Below, piece after piece: positions 23,630-31,264 of a stretch of 33,051 nucleotides of DNA (position 1 is its first letter; each line of letters starts with the position of its first letter). The notes below the pieces were generated by a model. The model had not been told where the DNA came from and ran no database searches. It saw only the letters and a program-made list of their open reading frames with translations. This DNA is from an uncultured Verrucomicrobiales bacterium (GTDB lineage: Bacteria > Verrucomicrobiota > Verrucomicrobiia > Verrucomicrobiales > Akkermansiaceae): NCBI GenBank assembly GCA_937930235.1, contig CALGLJ010000063.1, forward strand, positions 1-33,051, written 5' to 3'. A program made the position numbers and the translations under genes.

Positions 23630-24558
23630 ACGTTTTTGGGGGTGAGAGGTTTTTGAAATCTGAGTTCTATGAGGTTTAGACTAAATGATAATAAGAGAGT
23701 AGATATTTCAGAAATCATTTGGATAGCCCTCCACAGAATGGAAACGAGAATAGCGGACTCGATGGAGCCATATTGAGAGAGCGCGATTACTAGCACAGCT
23801 TCACGCACTCCGATTCCTCCCGGAATGCCAATTGCCCAAAATCCTGCCAGCCAAGCACAGGATGCGATCACGATGGTGGTCGAATAGTTGAGCGTGAGAT
23901 TTGGAACAGCCTGAATAAGAACCCATAAGAGAGCGGTGTTTCCGAGGCAGAGAACGAGATACATTCCGGCGGTCTTGATCGCTTGTAAGGGGTGAAAGGT
24001 TGTGATGGTGAAAATCTCCTGAATCCTAGTCGCGATGGTTTTAGCATGGAATATGAGGAGAGCGAAAATGATGCTCGCCGCGATGGTGAGAGGGAGGAGA
24101 TGATCGCTGAGACGAAGAAGTGCGGGAGTGACCAAATGAAGAAGCTCTTTATTAAAGACGATGGTGGCGGCGAGGGCGGCCCAAGCAAAGTTTGTCAGAA
24201 TGACTTCAAGGACCATGCTGATCGAGGTCTGCTTTTTGGTGAGAGACAGTCTCTGAGCACTGACAATGCGTGAGCCGTAACTCCAGACGGAACCTGGCAG
24301 CCATTTCATGCTCTCGGATTCGATCCAAATACGAGCGCAGTTTTTGTGGGGAACTCGAAGGGCCAGAGATTTTAAGACCTCGGCCCATAAGCTGGCATTC
24401 AGGATTTGATAGAGAATCAAGCCGATCATGACGAGGCCAAGAACCTGCAGATCGATCATGCTCATTTGCTCTGGAAGTTTTTTGAGATGATCAGAGAGGG
24501 CTAGCACTGCGAGCCCCATCGCAAGTGCAAGAACTCCATATTTTAAGAAAGATTTCAT
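23626..24558 (-). CDS. LPG-synthase/UPF0104-type transmembrane protein
   Basis: Polytopic membrane protein of 310 residues from the ATG at 24558. A longer version beginning at 24657 would reach into the previous gene and adds a charged non-conserved head, so the downstream start MKSFLKYGVLALAMG is chosen. Eight or so membrane helices and the motif AIGIPGGIGVREAVLVIAL fit the family PF03706 (lysylphosphatidylglycerol synthase membrane domain, AglD/flippase-like). In glycan clusters such proteins are thought to move or modify lipid-linked sugars, but the activity of stand-alone members is not settled. It starts four bases after the GT4 gene stop. Confidence 0.85.
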   Translation of the reverse strand: MKSFLKYGVLALAMGLAVLALSDHLKKLPEQMSMIDLQVLGLVMIGLILYQILNASLWAEVLKSLALRVPHKNCARIWIESESMKWLPGSVWSYGSRIVSAQRLSLTKKQTSISMVLEVILTNFAWAALAATIVFNKELLHLVTPALLRLSDHLLPLTIAASIIFALLIFHAKTIATRIQEIFTITTFHPLQAIKTAGMYLVLCLGNTALLWVLIQAVPNLTLNYSTTIVIASCAWLAGFWAIGIPGGIGVREAVLVIALSQYGSIESAILVSILWRAIQMISEISTLLLSFSLNLIELRFQKPLTPKNV

Positions 24559-24562
24559 GAGC

Positions 24563-25792
24563 CTATGCCTGAGAAGGTTGTGGGTCAGCCTGTCTGTTCT
24601 TCGCGACAAGTTCGTGGTAGATCTCTGCCGTCTGTGCTGAAATTCTATCCCAGTCAAAGAACTGTCTTACATGATGGTAGCCTTGTTCCCCAAGGGTTGC
24701 ACCAAGTGCTGGATCTGAAAGAATACGTTGAATGGCATCTGCCAAAGCAGTAGGATCTTTTTCAGGTACGAGAAGACCTGTTTTTTCATTTTGGATCACA
24801 TCAATGATCCCACCGACCTTAGAGGCAATAACAGGTTTTTTGTATGAGAGCGCTTCAATGAGGACGACCCCTAGCCCTTCGGTATCTCCATTATCATCAA
24901 AGATCGCGGGGTGGACGTAGGCTGCACACTGACTGTAGAGTTCACTCAGTTCTTCGTTGCTCACAAAGCCGGCAAATTTAACGACGTCAGTCAGGCCCAA
25001 TTCTTTACTTTGTTGGATCCACTGCTCTTTACAATCACCTTCACCAGTGATGACGACGTTCACTTTCTGATGTTTGAGCACTTGAGGTAAGCTGTTTAAT
25101 AAAACATCGATTCCTTTACGTTGAATGAGCCTGCCGCAGAAGAGTAGGGTGGGGATTTTGGAAGCACTATGACGATGTTCTTTTTGAGTTACGGTGGCAC
25201 CGTAAGGGGTAATAATGGTGTCATCTTTTCCGCTGATCTTGAGAACTTCGCTTGCGGTATGAGAGCTATTGGCGCAGCGAACATCTGCGATGCGAAGAAG
25301 AGCTCCAAGTAAGCGATGGACCAGTGAACTTCTTCTCGCGATTGCCAACTCCGCGCCATGACTCATGGCAATGACTTTTACCCCAAGAAGGTATTTCGGT
25401 AAGATGGCCCAGAACCCATGGGGGAATGCCCAGTGAACATGGAGGACTTGAATGCGATGGCGTAAACACCATCCAAAAACGGCGATGATACCACAGAGAA
25501 TATATGGAATGGCGAGAAGCTGATATGCCAGAGAACGGGTTTTGCTCGGGGCTCCTTCATCATGAGTGAGAGATTCTATCGAGCGGGGAGCGTAACGGAA
25601 TCTGTGAACGGGAATATTGTCAATTTGGTGGCTTTTCAGCCCTTGATATGAGGGGGCAAATACTCGAATCGAGGTGTCATCACCAGCGGTTCTCTTGATG
25701 AGTTCTCTCATCCAGGGGACCTGACAGTCATTGTTTTGACGAGAATAGGTTGAGGTGACAATGGCGACTCTGATGGGGCTTTGAGTGTTCAT
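24563..25792 (-). CDS. GT4 family glycosyltransferase
   Basis: Retaining glycosyltransferase of 409 residues with a GT-B fold. The C-terminal Rossmann half shows LLFCGRLIQRKGIDVLL, VVITGEGDCKEQW and the E-x7-E donor site EGLGVVLIEAL, with PVIASKVGGIIDVI after it. The N-terminal half has VAIVTSTYSRQNNDCQVPWM. A hydrophobic helix at about 93-110 may attach it to the membrane. It probably extends a lipid-linked glycan on the inner face of the membrane; sugar and acceptor are unknown. Spacing of 20 bases to the GT2 gene upstream and four to the next. Confidence 0.9.
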   Translation of the reverse strand: MNTQSPIRVAIVTSTYSRQNNDCQVPWMRELIKRTAGDDTSIRVFAPSYQGLKSHQIDNIPVHRFRYAPRSIESLTHDEGAPSKTRSLAYQLLAIPYILCGIIAVFGWCLRHRIQVLHVHWAFPHGFWAILPKYLLGVKVIAMSHGAELAIARRSSLVHRLLGALLRIADVRCANSSHTASEVLKISGKDDTIITPYGATVTQKEHRHSASKIPTLLFCGRLIQRKGIDVLLNSLPQVLKHQKVNVVITGEGDCKEQWIQQSKELGLTDVVKFAGFVSNEELSELYSQCAAYVHPAIFDDNGDTEGLGVVLIEALSYKKPVIASKVGGIIDVIQNEKTGLLVPEKDPTALADAIQRILSDPALGATLGEQGYHHVRQFFDWDRISAQTAEIYHELVAKNRQADPQPSQA

Positions 25793-25812
25793 GATTTATG
25801 CAAGTTTAGGAT

Positions 25813-26820
25813 TTAGGCTACGTGATTTTCGGTGAAAGAATGGATGCTCTCGAAAGAGGGGAGAGGCTCGTCCGCATTCGCTATTTCGGCGACTCGAAGC
25901 TGGCGGCCGTTCTTCATGGAGCGATAAACAAGTTGTTCAAACAACAGTCCCTGCATGGCGATGAGGATTCCTGTTAGAAAGCTGGCTGATGCGATGATGA
26001 GGTAGACTGCAGAAGCATTTCCAGTGAAAGCAGAAATGACACCGGCAAGAGTAAGGACCATACTTGTGAGGATCAGGGCGGCCGCTACTTTTCCTGCAAA
26101 ATGCATCGGGCAATTCCTGAATCTCTGTAAAAAGCCAATGGTCGCCATGTCCATGAATCCGATGATCATACGGCCCCAGCCGTACTTGCTTTCTCCGAAC
26201 TGGCGAGCATGATGCTGGACAACAATTTCTGCGGTTTGGAACCCTTTGAAAGAAGCCAATGAGGGAACCATACGATGCATGTCTCCATACATCGGAAGGG
26301 ACTTCACCACCGCTTTCTTATAAGCCTTGAATCCACAATTATGATCGTGAAGTTTTACGCCCGTGAGGTTGCTCAACATGGCATTGAACACGCGACTGGG
26401 AAGGACCTTGTGCCACGGATCGTAACGTTTTTGTTTCCAACCAGTGACGATGTCATGGCTTTCGTCGATTTTTTCAAGAAAGCGGGGTATTTCTCTGGGA
26501 TCATCCTGAAGGTCTGCATCCATAGTGAAGACGATGTCTCCTCTGGCTTCGGCATAACCGAGGGCTAAGGCGTCCGCTTTGCCTCGATTGGCTGGGAAAC
26601 GGTAAGCTTTGACATGGCCATTTTCATGTCGCACCAGATTTTGCATTTCGCTCCAACTGTTGTCTGATGAGCCATCATCGATGAAGATGATTTCCCATGA
26701 ATGACAGAGTCCTTTGACATTTTCTGAGATGCCTTCGCAAAGGGTTTTCAGAGTGTTCTCCTCATTCATTGCCGGAATGATGAAGCTGATCGTGCGATTG
26801 TTATTTTTGAGATGATTCAT
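25813..26820 (-). CDS. GT2 polyprenyl-phosphate glycosyltransferase (DPM1/ArnC-like)
   Basis: Inverting GT-A glycosyltransferase of 335 residues. N-terminal catalytic domain has PAMNEENT (16-23), IIFIDDGSSDNS with Asp48-Asp49, and the metal-binding DADLQDDP (101-108). Two membrane helices near the C-terminus (about 242-265 and 271-292) match the ArnC/GtrB arrangement of enzymes that load a sugar onto polyprenyl phosphate. It is a natural donor maker for the GT39-like protein in the operon. The upstream gene is a degenerate copy of the same family with 33 bases between. Confidence 0.92.
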   Translation of the reverse strand: MNHLKNNNRTISFIIPAMNEENTLKTLCEGISENVKGLCHSWEIIFIDDGSSDNSWSEMQNLVRHENGHVKAYRFPANRGKADALALGYAEARGDIVFTMDADLQDDPREIPRFLEKIDESHDIVTGWKQKRYDPWHKVLPSRVFNAMLSNLTGVKLHDHNCGFKAYKKAVVKSLPMYGDMHRMVPSLASFKGFQTAEIVVQHHARQFGESKYGWGRMIIGFMDMATIGFLQRFRNCPMHFAGKVAAALILTSMVLTLAGVISAFTGNASAVYLIIASASFLTGILIAMQGLLFEQLVYRSMKNGRQLRVAEIANADEPLPSFESIHSFTENHVA

Positions 26821-26853
26821 TGTTTTGGTGGATGGGGGTTTGAAAAATAGGAA

Positions 26854-27426
26854 TTAAGAACGATTTGATTGAGGAAACGCGACGCCGTGGAAAACGGGGA
26901 GATGAACTTCTTCGTTGAGAGATTCGGTAAATGCGGGCTCGTTTCTGAGGAGACTGCTGGCGCCGGAAAGCAGGAGAATGAGGCCCGCAGTGGTGAAGAC
27001 GGAGCTGACTTTTTGAGACGGAGCATTTTTAGAAAGCTCACGTTCGGAATTGAGTTTTTTGACGAGAAGCTGCATCCCTGAAAGGGAAGTCCTAGAAGAG
27101 GGATCAACACTGATGACGATGTCTCCTTCTGCTAAGAGATGTCCGAGTGAAATGCTATGTGCTTTCCCATGATCAGCGGCTAGGCGATGGGCTTTGACAT
27201 ACTTAAATCCTTGTTTGGATAATTTTTTAATTTCACTCCAAATGTCATCGTTAGCACTACGATCGATGAAGATGATTTCCCAAGCCCGACATTCGGTGAG
27301 AAGTTGCTTTCGAATTTCTTGGTAAAGTGACGTTACGGAAATTTTGGAATTTCCGACCGGAACGATAATGCTGACAGTATGATTGCTGGGCTTCTTTTGT
27401 TGCAAGGGGATGGCTGATTGAGTCAT
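26854..27426 (-). CDS. Degenerate GT2-like protein (pseudo-glycosyltransferase)
   Basis: A 190-residue protein, the first gene of the operon. It aligns by eye with the N-terminal half of the next GT2: VSIIVPVGNS against ISFIIPAMNE, and WEIIFIDRSANDD against WEIIFIDDGSSDN. Catalytic features are altered: the second Asp of the DD pair is Arg56, the metal-site DADLQDD is replaced by VDPSSRT, and NE is NS. The acceptor half is missing; after about residue 135 only a single membrane helix (143-160) and a short tail remain. The reading frame is intact and the conserved WEI, GDIV and KAH words are kept, so it looks like a maintained non-catalytic partner, though a decaying duplicate is possible. Confidence 0.75.
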   Translation of the reverse strand: MTQSAIPLQQKKPSNHTVSIIVPVGNSKISVTSLYQEIRKQLLTECRAWEIIFIDRSANDDIWSEIKKLSKQGFKYVKAHRLAADHGKAHSISLGHLLAEGDIVISVDPSSRTSLSGMQLLVKKLNSERELSKNAPSQKVSSVFTTAGLILLLSGASSLLRNEPAFTESLNEEVHLPVFHGVAFPQSNRS

Positions 27427-27571
27427 GCCAATTTAATTGCTTATCGTGGGCCAAATGAGGTCGAGTCTTCTTAATCCATTGTAAATCAATGTTATTTTTT
27501 ATTTGTACGACATCTCACTTCTTCAAAAAGCAATGATTCCCTAAAGTTTTTACAGCCATTTTCTGAAGATT

Positions 27572-27588
27572 CCTGTAATCTTTACAGG
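27572..27588 (+). promoter_or_regulatory. Inverted repeat directly before the efflux protein start
   Basis: CCTGTAA (27572-27578) and TTACAGG (27582-27588) form a perfect 7-bp dyad with a 3-nt centre, ending three bases before the ATG. TTTACA (27549-27554) and TGTAAT (27574-27579) could be a promoter with a 19-base spacer overlapping the dyad; a regulator binding here would block it. As RNA, the hairpin would hide the start region. Confidence 0.45.
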
Positions 27589-27591
27589 GTG

Positions 27592-29058
27592 ATGAAACAG
27601 GTAACGGTGTCTTTCCTCGGCTCTTGTAGCCTCTTTCTGGGGTGTGCAAAGGTGGGACCAGATTATGAAAAAAGCCCTGAAATAAATCTTCCAGACAGTT
27701 GGACCCTTGCGATTCAGAAAGATAACTCAGCCCCTTTTTCTGGTGCGCAGCGGTGGTGGCAAAAGTTTGATGATCGAACGCTGGATCGTTTAATCCGAAT
27801 GTCTCGCCAAGCGAATCCGAATATTCAAATTGCGCGCGCACGAATCACCGAGTCTTGGCATCAACGCTCAGTGTTAGCCGCCGCTTGGTATCCCCATAGT
27901 GATTTTAACGCGAGAGATGACCGTGGTTTGGCGAGCTTTGATCGCTCTGGGGTAAAGTGGGATGCCAATGCCTCGCATGGACAACTCGCTCAGCTCGATG
28001 TGGGATGGGAACTCGATCTCTTTGGGAAGATCAAACGCCAGGTCGAAGCAGCTCAGGCAGAATATGAAGCTAAGATCGATGGCTGGCGAGACGTCATCGT
28101 CTTTATTAATAGTGAGGTGGCGCTGCACTACATCGCTTACCGGACGCTGGAAAAACGGATTGAAAATGCCGAAGAAGCTCGCCTGATTTTTCAGAAAACA
28201 AAGAACATGATTCAGCTTCTCAAAGAGCAAGGCATTGCCAGTCAGCTAGATCTTCACGAAGCAAATGGTCGTCTTAAAACGACGGAGTCTGATTTGCCCA
28301 GACTGACGCAGCAAAAAGTAGTTGTTAGAAATCGACTCGCAGCCCTACTCGCAATTCAGCCTAGTCATATGGAACGGCTGCTCCAAAAAAATCGTGAAAT
28401 TCCAACTCCGCCATCTTCCATCGCCACGGGATTTCCGAGCCAGATGTTACGCTCCCGTCCTGATGTGAGAAGAGCAGAGCGTAAAGTAGCGGCTCAGACT
28501 GCGAGAATTGGAATCGCAACGGCTGCGCTGTATCCGGAGCTATCCATTTCTGGAGCTATTACTTATGAATATCTCCGGCAAGGGATTACGGTAGAAACCT
28601 TGACTAGAACGATTGGACTAGGGCCTTCGCTCAAGTGGCGTATCTTCCATGGCTGTGCCGATCGAGCGCGAATCAAGGAGCAGCATGCTAAGCTGAATCA
28701 AGAGATTAGCACGTACCATAGTACGGTGATTCATGCAGTGACTCAGGTGGAAAATTCCATGGCGCGCTTGTATTTTACCAAGCAGAGACTCGCTCTTCTA
28801 CGGCAGTCGGTCGAGTCCCATCAGAAGGCTGCCGAGTTGATGGAGGATGCTTATCAACTTGGCGAAGTTGATTTACGAAGATTGCTGAATGCCCAGCGCG
28901 ACTTCATTAGTCATCGAGATGAGATGTTCGCGACTCAGGGCCGTCGAGCTGCGCATTCTGTGCGCTTATTCAAAGCCCTAGGAGGGGGAGAGCTTCCTCC
29001 ACCGAAACCTCAAGCCCGTAAAGAATCCAAAGCCAAAGAAACGGCTTCATCAAGATGA
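27592..29058 (+). CDS. TolC/OprM-type outer-membrane efflux lipoprotein
   Basis: An outer-membrane factor of 488 residues from the ATG at 27592 (a GTG three bases earlier is possible). The signal peptide has a lipobox FLGC (Cys18), followed by AKVGPDYEKS, the classic NodT/OprM opening. Family repeats are present: RWWQKFDDRTLDRLI, VGWELDLFGKIKRQVEAAQAE and, in the second half, ELSISGAITYEYLR and YQLGEVDLRRLLNAQRDFI. It forms a trimeric channel through the outer membrane. It is transcribed away from the glycan operon, which encodes an HlyD-type adaptor, and probably works with it. Its last 49 bases overlap the end of the convergent Hpt gene. Confidence 0.92.
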   Translation: MKQVTVSFLGSCSLFLGCAKVGPDYEKSPEINLPDSWTLAIQKDNSAPFSGAQRWWQKFDDRTLDRLIRMSRQANPNIQIARARITESWHQRSVLAAAWYPHSDFNARDDRGLASFDRSGVKWDANASHGQLAQLDVGWELDLFGKIKRQVEAAQAEYEAKIDGWRDVIVFINSEVALHYIAYRTLEKRIENAEEARLIFQKTKNMIQLLKEQGIASQLDLHEANGRLKTTESDLPRLTQQKVVVRNRLAALLAIQPSHMERLLQKNREIPTPPSSIATGFPSQMLRSRPDVRRAERKVAAQTARIGIATAALYPELSISGAITYEYLRQGITVETLTRTIGLGPSLKWRIFHGCADRARIKEQHAKLNQEISTYHSTVIHAVTQVENSMARLYFTKQRLALLRQSVESHQKAAELMEDAYQLGEVDLRRLLNAQRDFISHRDEMFATQGRRAAHSVRLFKALGGGELPPPKPQARKESKAKETASSR

Positions 29059-29321
29059 GTCCGAAATTCTCCCCAATGATAAACCTCGTACTCTCCTTGC
29101 TCAAGTTCCTGACAAATTTCAAATAATGAACTTAACCCCAATGATCCACTCGCTCCTTTGAGCTGATGGAGGATAGATTTTACCGTAGAAGGTTCTTTCT
29201 CCATCTGTGAAATTTGAGCTCGTGAATCCTTTAAAAAATTTTGAACTAATTCAACCAGAAGCTCGCGATCATCTCCTGCAAGAGCGAGCAACCTGTCTTT
29301 ATCAATCGACGCGACCTTCAT
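29010..29321 (-). CDS. Histidine phosphotransfer (Hpt) protein
   Basis: Four-helix Hpt protein of 103 residues. The phosphoryl-accepting His52 is in ILHQLKGASGSLGL, a standard Hpt pattern. Stand-alone Hpt proteins carry phosphate between the receiver of a hybrid kinase and a separate response regulator. The neighbours are the sigma54 response regulator on the other side and the H-NOX/hybrid kinase genes downstream of that, so it likely serves that relay. The gene starts 34 bases from the divergent regulator gene, and its 3' end runs 49 bases into the convergent efflux gene. Confidence 0.88.
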   Translation of the reverse strand: MKVASIDKDRLLALAGDDRELLVELVQNFLKDSRAQISQMEKEPSTVKSILHQLKGASGSLGLSSLFEICQELEQGEYEVYHWGEFRTHLDEAVSLALDSLRA

Positions 29322-29355
29322 AGGGTCATCTCACCATTCATTTTTTATCTTAGCC

Positions 29356-30705
29356 ATGAAAAACTACAATCTGATCATTGCCGATGATGATGCCACGGTG
29401 AGGCGACTTCTTGAAATGAAAGCTTCGCATTATGGATTTCATCCCATCACCGTCGATAATGGGGCCGAGGTGCTGGCGCTAGTGAACGAACATGTCGACG
29501 CGATCCTACTGGATATTCATATGCCGGGTATGGGTGGGCTGGAGTGTCTCGAAGCGCTAGCTAAGGAGGGGAATACCATTCCGGTCATTATTCTCAGTGG
29601 GGAGCAGGAAGTCTCTGTTGCGATGCAAGCGGTGAAACTCGGGGCTCTTGATTACCTCTGTAAGCCTTTTGATCTTGAGGAACTTTTTGCGACTTTAAGA
29701 AATGCAAAACGGATGAGCTTAATTCAAAGGGAGAATACCTCGCTGAAAGAGGGGATTTCCAGTCACACTTCAAGCTCTGGCCTGATTGCACACGCGGCCG
29801 CGATGTTGAAGCTTCAGAAGCAAGCAGAGAAAGTTGCGCGCCTGGATTCGACTGTCTTACTCACCGGGGAAAGTGGGACGGGGAAAGGAGTCTTTGCTCG
29901 CTATATCCACTCCCAGAGTGAGCGCGCGGATAAACCATTTGTGACCGTCAGTTGCCCAGCTCTTCCACGGGAGCTACTTGAGAGTGAACTCTTTGGTCAT
30001 GAGAAAGGAGCTTTTACGGGAGCGATTAAAAAACGGATCGGTAAGATCGAAGCGGCTAAAGGCGGGACTCTTTTCTTAGATGAAATAGGGGACCTACCCA
30101 TGGACCTTCAACCGAAACTTTTAAATGTTTTACAAGATCATGAATACAGCCCGGTGGGGAGTGAGAAGGTCATGAAATCTGACGTGAGAATTATCACGGC
30201 CACAAACATCAATTTTGAAGAAAAAATTGCGAATCAAGAATTTCGGGAAGACCTCTACTATCGCATTAGTGTCATCCCGCTTAGGCTTCCCGCGCTGCGT
30301 GAACGGGGGGATGAAATTATCGTATTAGCGGAACACTTTGCTTCACGCATTGCAAAAAATCGTAAGATTAAGAATCTCACAATTGCTCCCTGTGCCTCCG
30401 ATGCTCTCACCTCTTACCACTGGCCGGGAAATGTGAGGGAATTAGAAAATGTGATTGAGCGTTCTTCGGCCTTTTGTGAGAATCATACTATTACCGCAGA
30501 AGATTTACCGAGTAAGCTGACGCAAAAAGAGGCATCATCGTTGATGATATCAGGCCTCGCAGGAAACACGCTGGCGAAGATCGAAGCAGAAGCAATTCAA
30601 CAAACCTTAACCCTTTGCGGTGGTAATAAAGCTCAAACCGCACGGACCTTGGGAATTACCGAGAAGTCGATTTATAACAAAATGAAACGCCTAGGGCTTT
30701 CTTAA
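29356..30705 (+). CDS. Sigma54-dependent response regulator (NtrC family)
   Basis: Activator of 449 residues. The receiver domain (1-120) has the acidic pocket Asp10-Asp12, phosphorylation site Asp53 in ILLDIHMPGMGG, Ser81 and Lys103. The AAA+ domain has Walker A GESGTGKG (171-178), the sigma54-contact loop GAFTGA (218-223) and Walker B TLFLDEIGDLP. The C-terminus (about 400-449) is a Fis-type helix-turn-helix, GNKAQTARTLGITEKSIYNKM. It should activate RpoN-dependent promoters when phosphorylated. It lies 14 bases before the H-NOX gene, so regulator, sensor and kinase are likely co-transcribed. No clear sigma54 promoter was recognised in the window, so targets may lie elsewhere. Confidence 0.94.
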   Translation: MKNYNLIIADDDATVRRLLEMKASHYGFHPITVDNGAEVLALVNEHVDAILLDIHMPGMGGLECLEALAKEGNTIPVIILSGEQEVSVAMQAVKLGALDYLCKPFDLEELFATLRNAKRMSLIQRENTSLKEGISSHTSSSGLIAHAAAMLKLQKQAEKVARLDSTVLLTGESGTGKGVFARYIHSQSERADKPFVTVSCPALPRELLESELFGHEKGAFTGAIKKRIGKIEAAKGGTLFLDEIGDLPMDLQPKLLNVLQDHEYSPVGSEKVMKSDVRIITATNINFEEKIANQEFREDLYYRISVIPLRLPALRERGDEIIVLAEHFASRIAKNRKIKNLTIAPCASDALTSYHWPGNVRELENVIERSSAFCENHTITAEDLPSKLTQKEASSLMISGLAGNTLAKIEAEAIQQTLTLCGGNKAQTARTLGITEKSIYNKMKRLGLS

Positions 30706-30719
30706 AAAGATTACCAACT

Positions 30720-31259
30720 ATGAAAGGAATTGTATTTACCGAGTTTCTCACGATGGTGGAAGAAACCTTTGGCTTCGACATGGTTGATACCATTATCGAG
30801 AAAAGTGAACTTCCGTCCGGCGGAGCTTATAGTGCGGTAGGCACTTATCCGCATACCGAGATTGTCTCATTAGTCTCGCAACTGAGCCATGAAAGTCAGA
30901 TGGAAGTTCCCTTACTGTTAAAGACCTTTGGGCATTACCTCTTTCAAAGCCTGGCAAAGGCATATCCTCAATTTGTCGACCGCACCAGTGCTCCGCTGGA
31001 TTTTTTGGAACAAGTAGAAACATACATCCATGTGGAAGTCAGGAAGTTATACCCAGATGCGGAACTCCCACATTTTTCCTGCTCGCGTCCAAATTCAGAA
31101 AATGAATTGCACATGATTTATGAATCGCGACGGCATATGGAAGATGTTTGCGATGGCCTCATCCATGGTTGTTTGGAATATTTTAAAGCGGATTGTTCGG
31201 TGAAACGTGAAGCATACCCTGACGGGCGAGAACTCTTTGTGATTTCTCAAAATTCCTAA
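30720..31259 (+). CDS. H-NOX (heme nitric oxide/oxygen binding) protein
   Basis: Stand-alone H-NOX domain of 179 residues, the usual length. Seen motifs: MKGIVFTEFLTMVEETFG, GAYSAVGTYPHTEI, the proximal heme ligand His104 in YIHVEVRKLYPDAELPHF, and the heme-propionate motif Y-x-S-x-R as Tyr134-Glu-Ser136-Arg-Arg138. By spacing from this motif, the distal Tyr140 found in oxygen-binding H-NOX (Thermoanaerobacter type) falls on Val143, so this is predicted to bind NO and not O2. It is cytoplasmic. It is five bases ahead of a hybrid histidine kinase; in known bacteria such H-NOX proteins inhibit the cognate kinase when NO is bound. Confidence 0.93.
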   Translation: MKGIVFTEFLTMVEETFGFDMVDTIIEKSELPSGGAYSAVGTYPHTEIVSLVSQLSHESQMEVPLLLKTFGHYLFQSLAKAYPQFVDRTSAPLDFLEQVETYIHVEVRKLYPDAELPHFSCSRPNSENELHMIYESRRHMEDVCDGLIHGCLEYFKADCSVKREAYPDGRELFVISQNS

Positions 31260-31264
31260 TTGTC

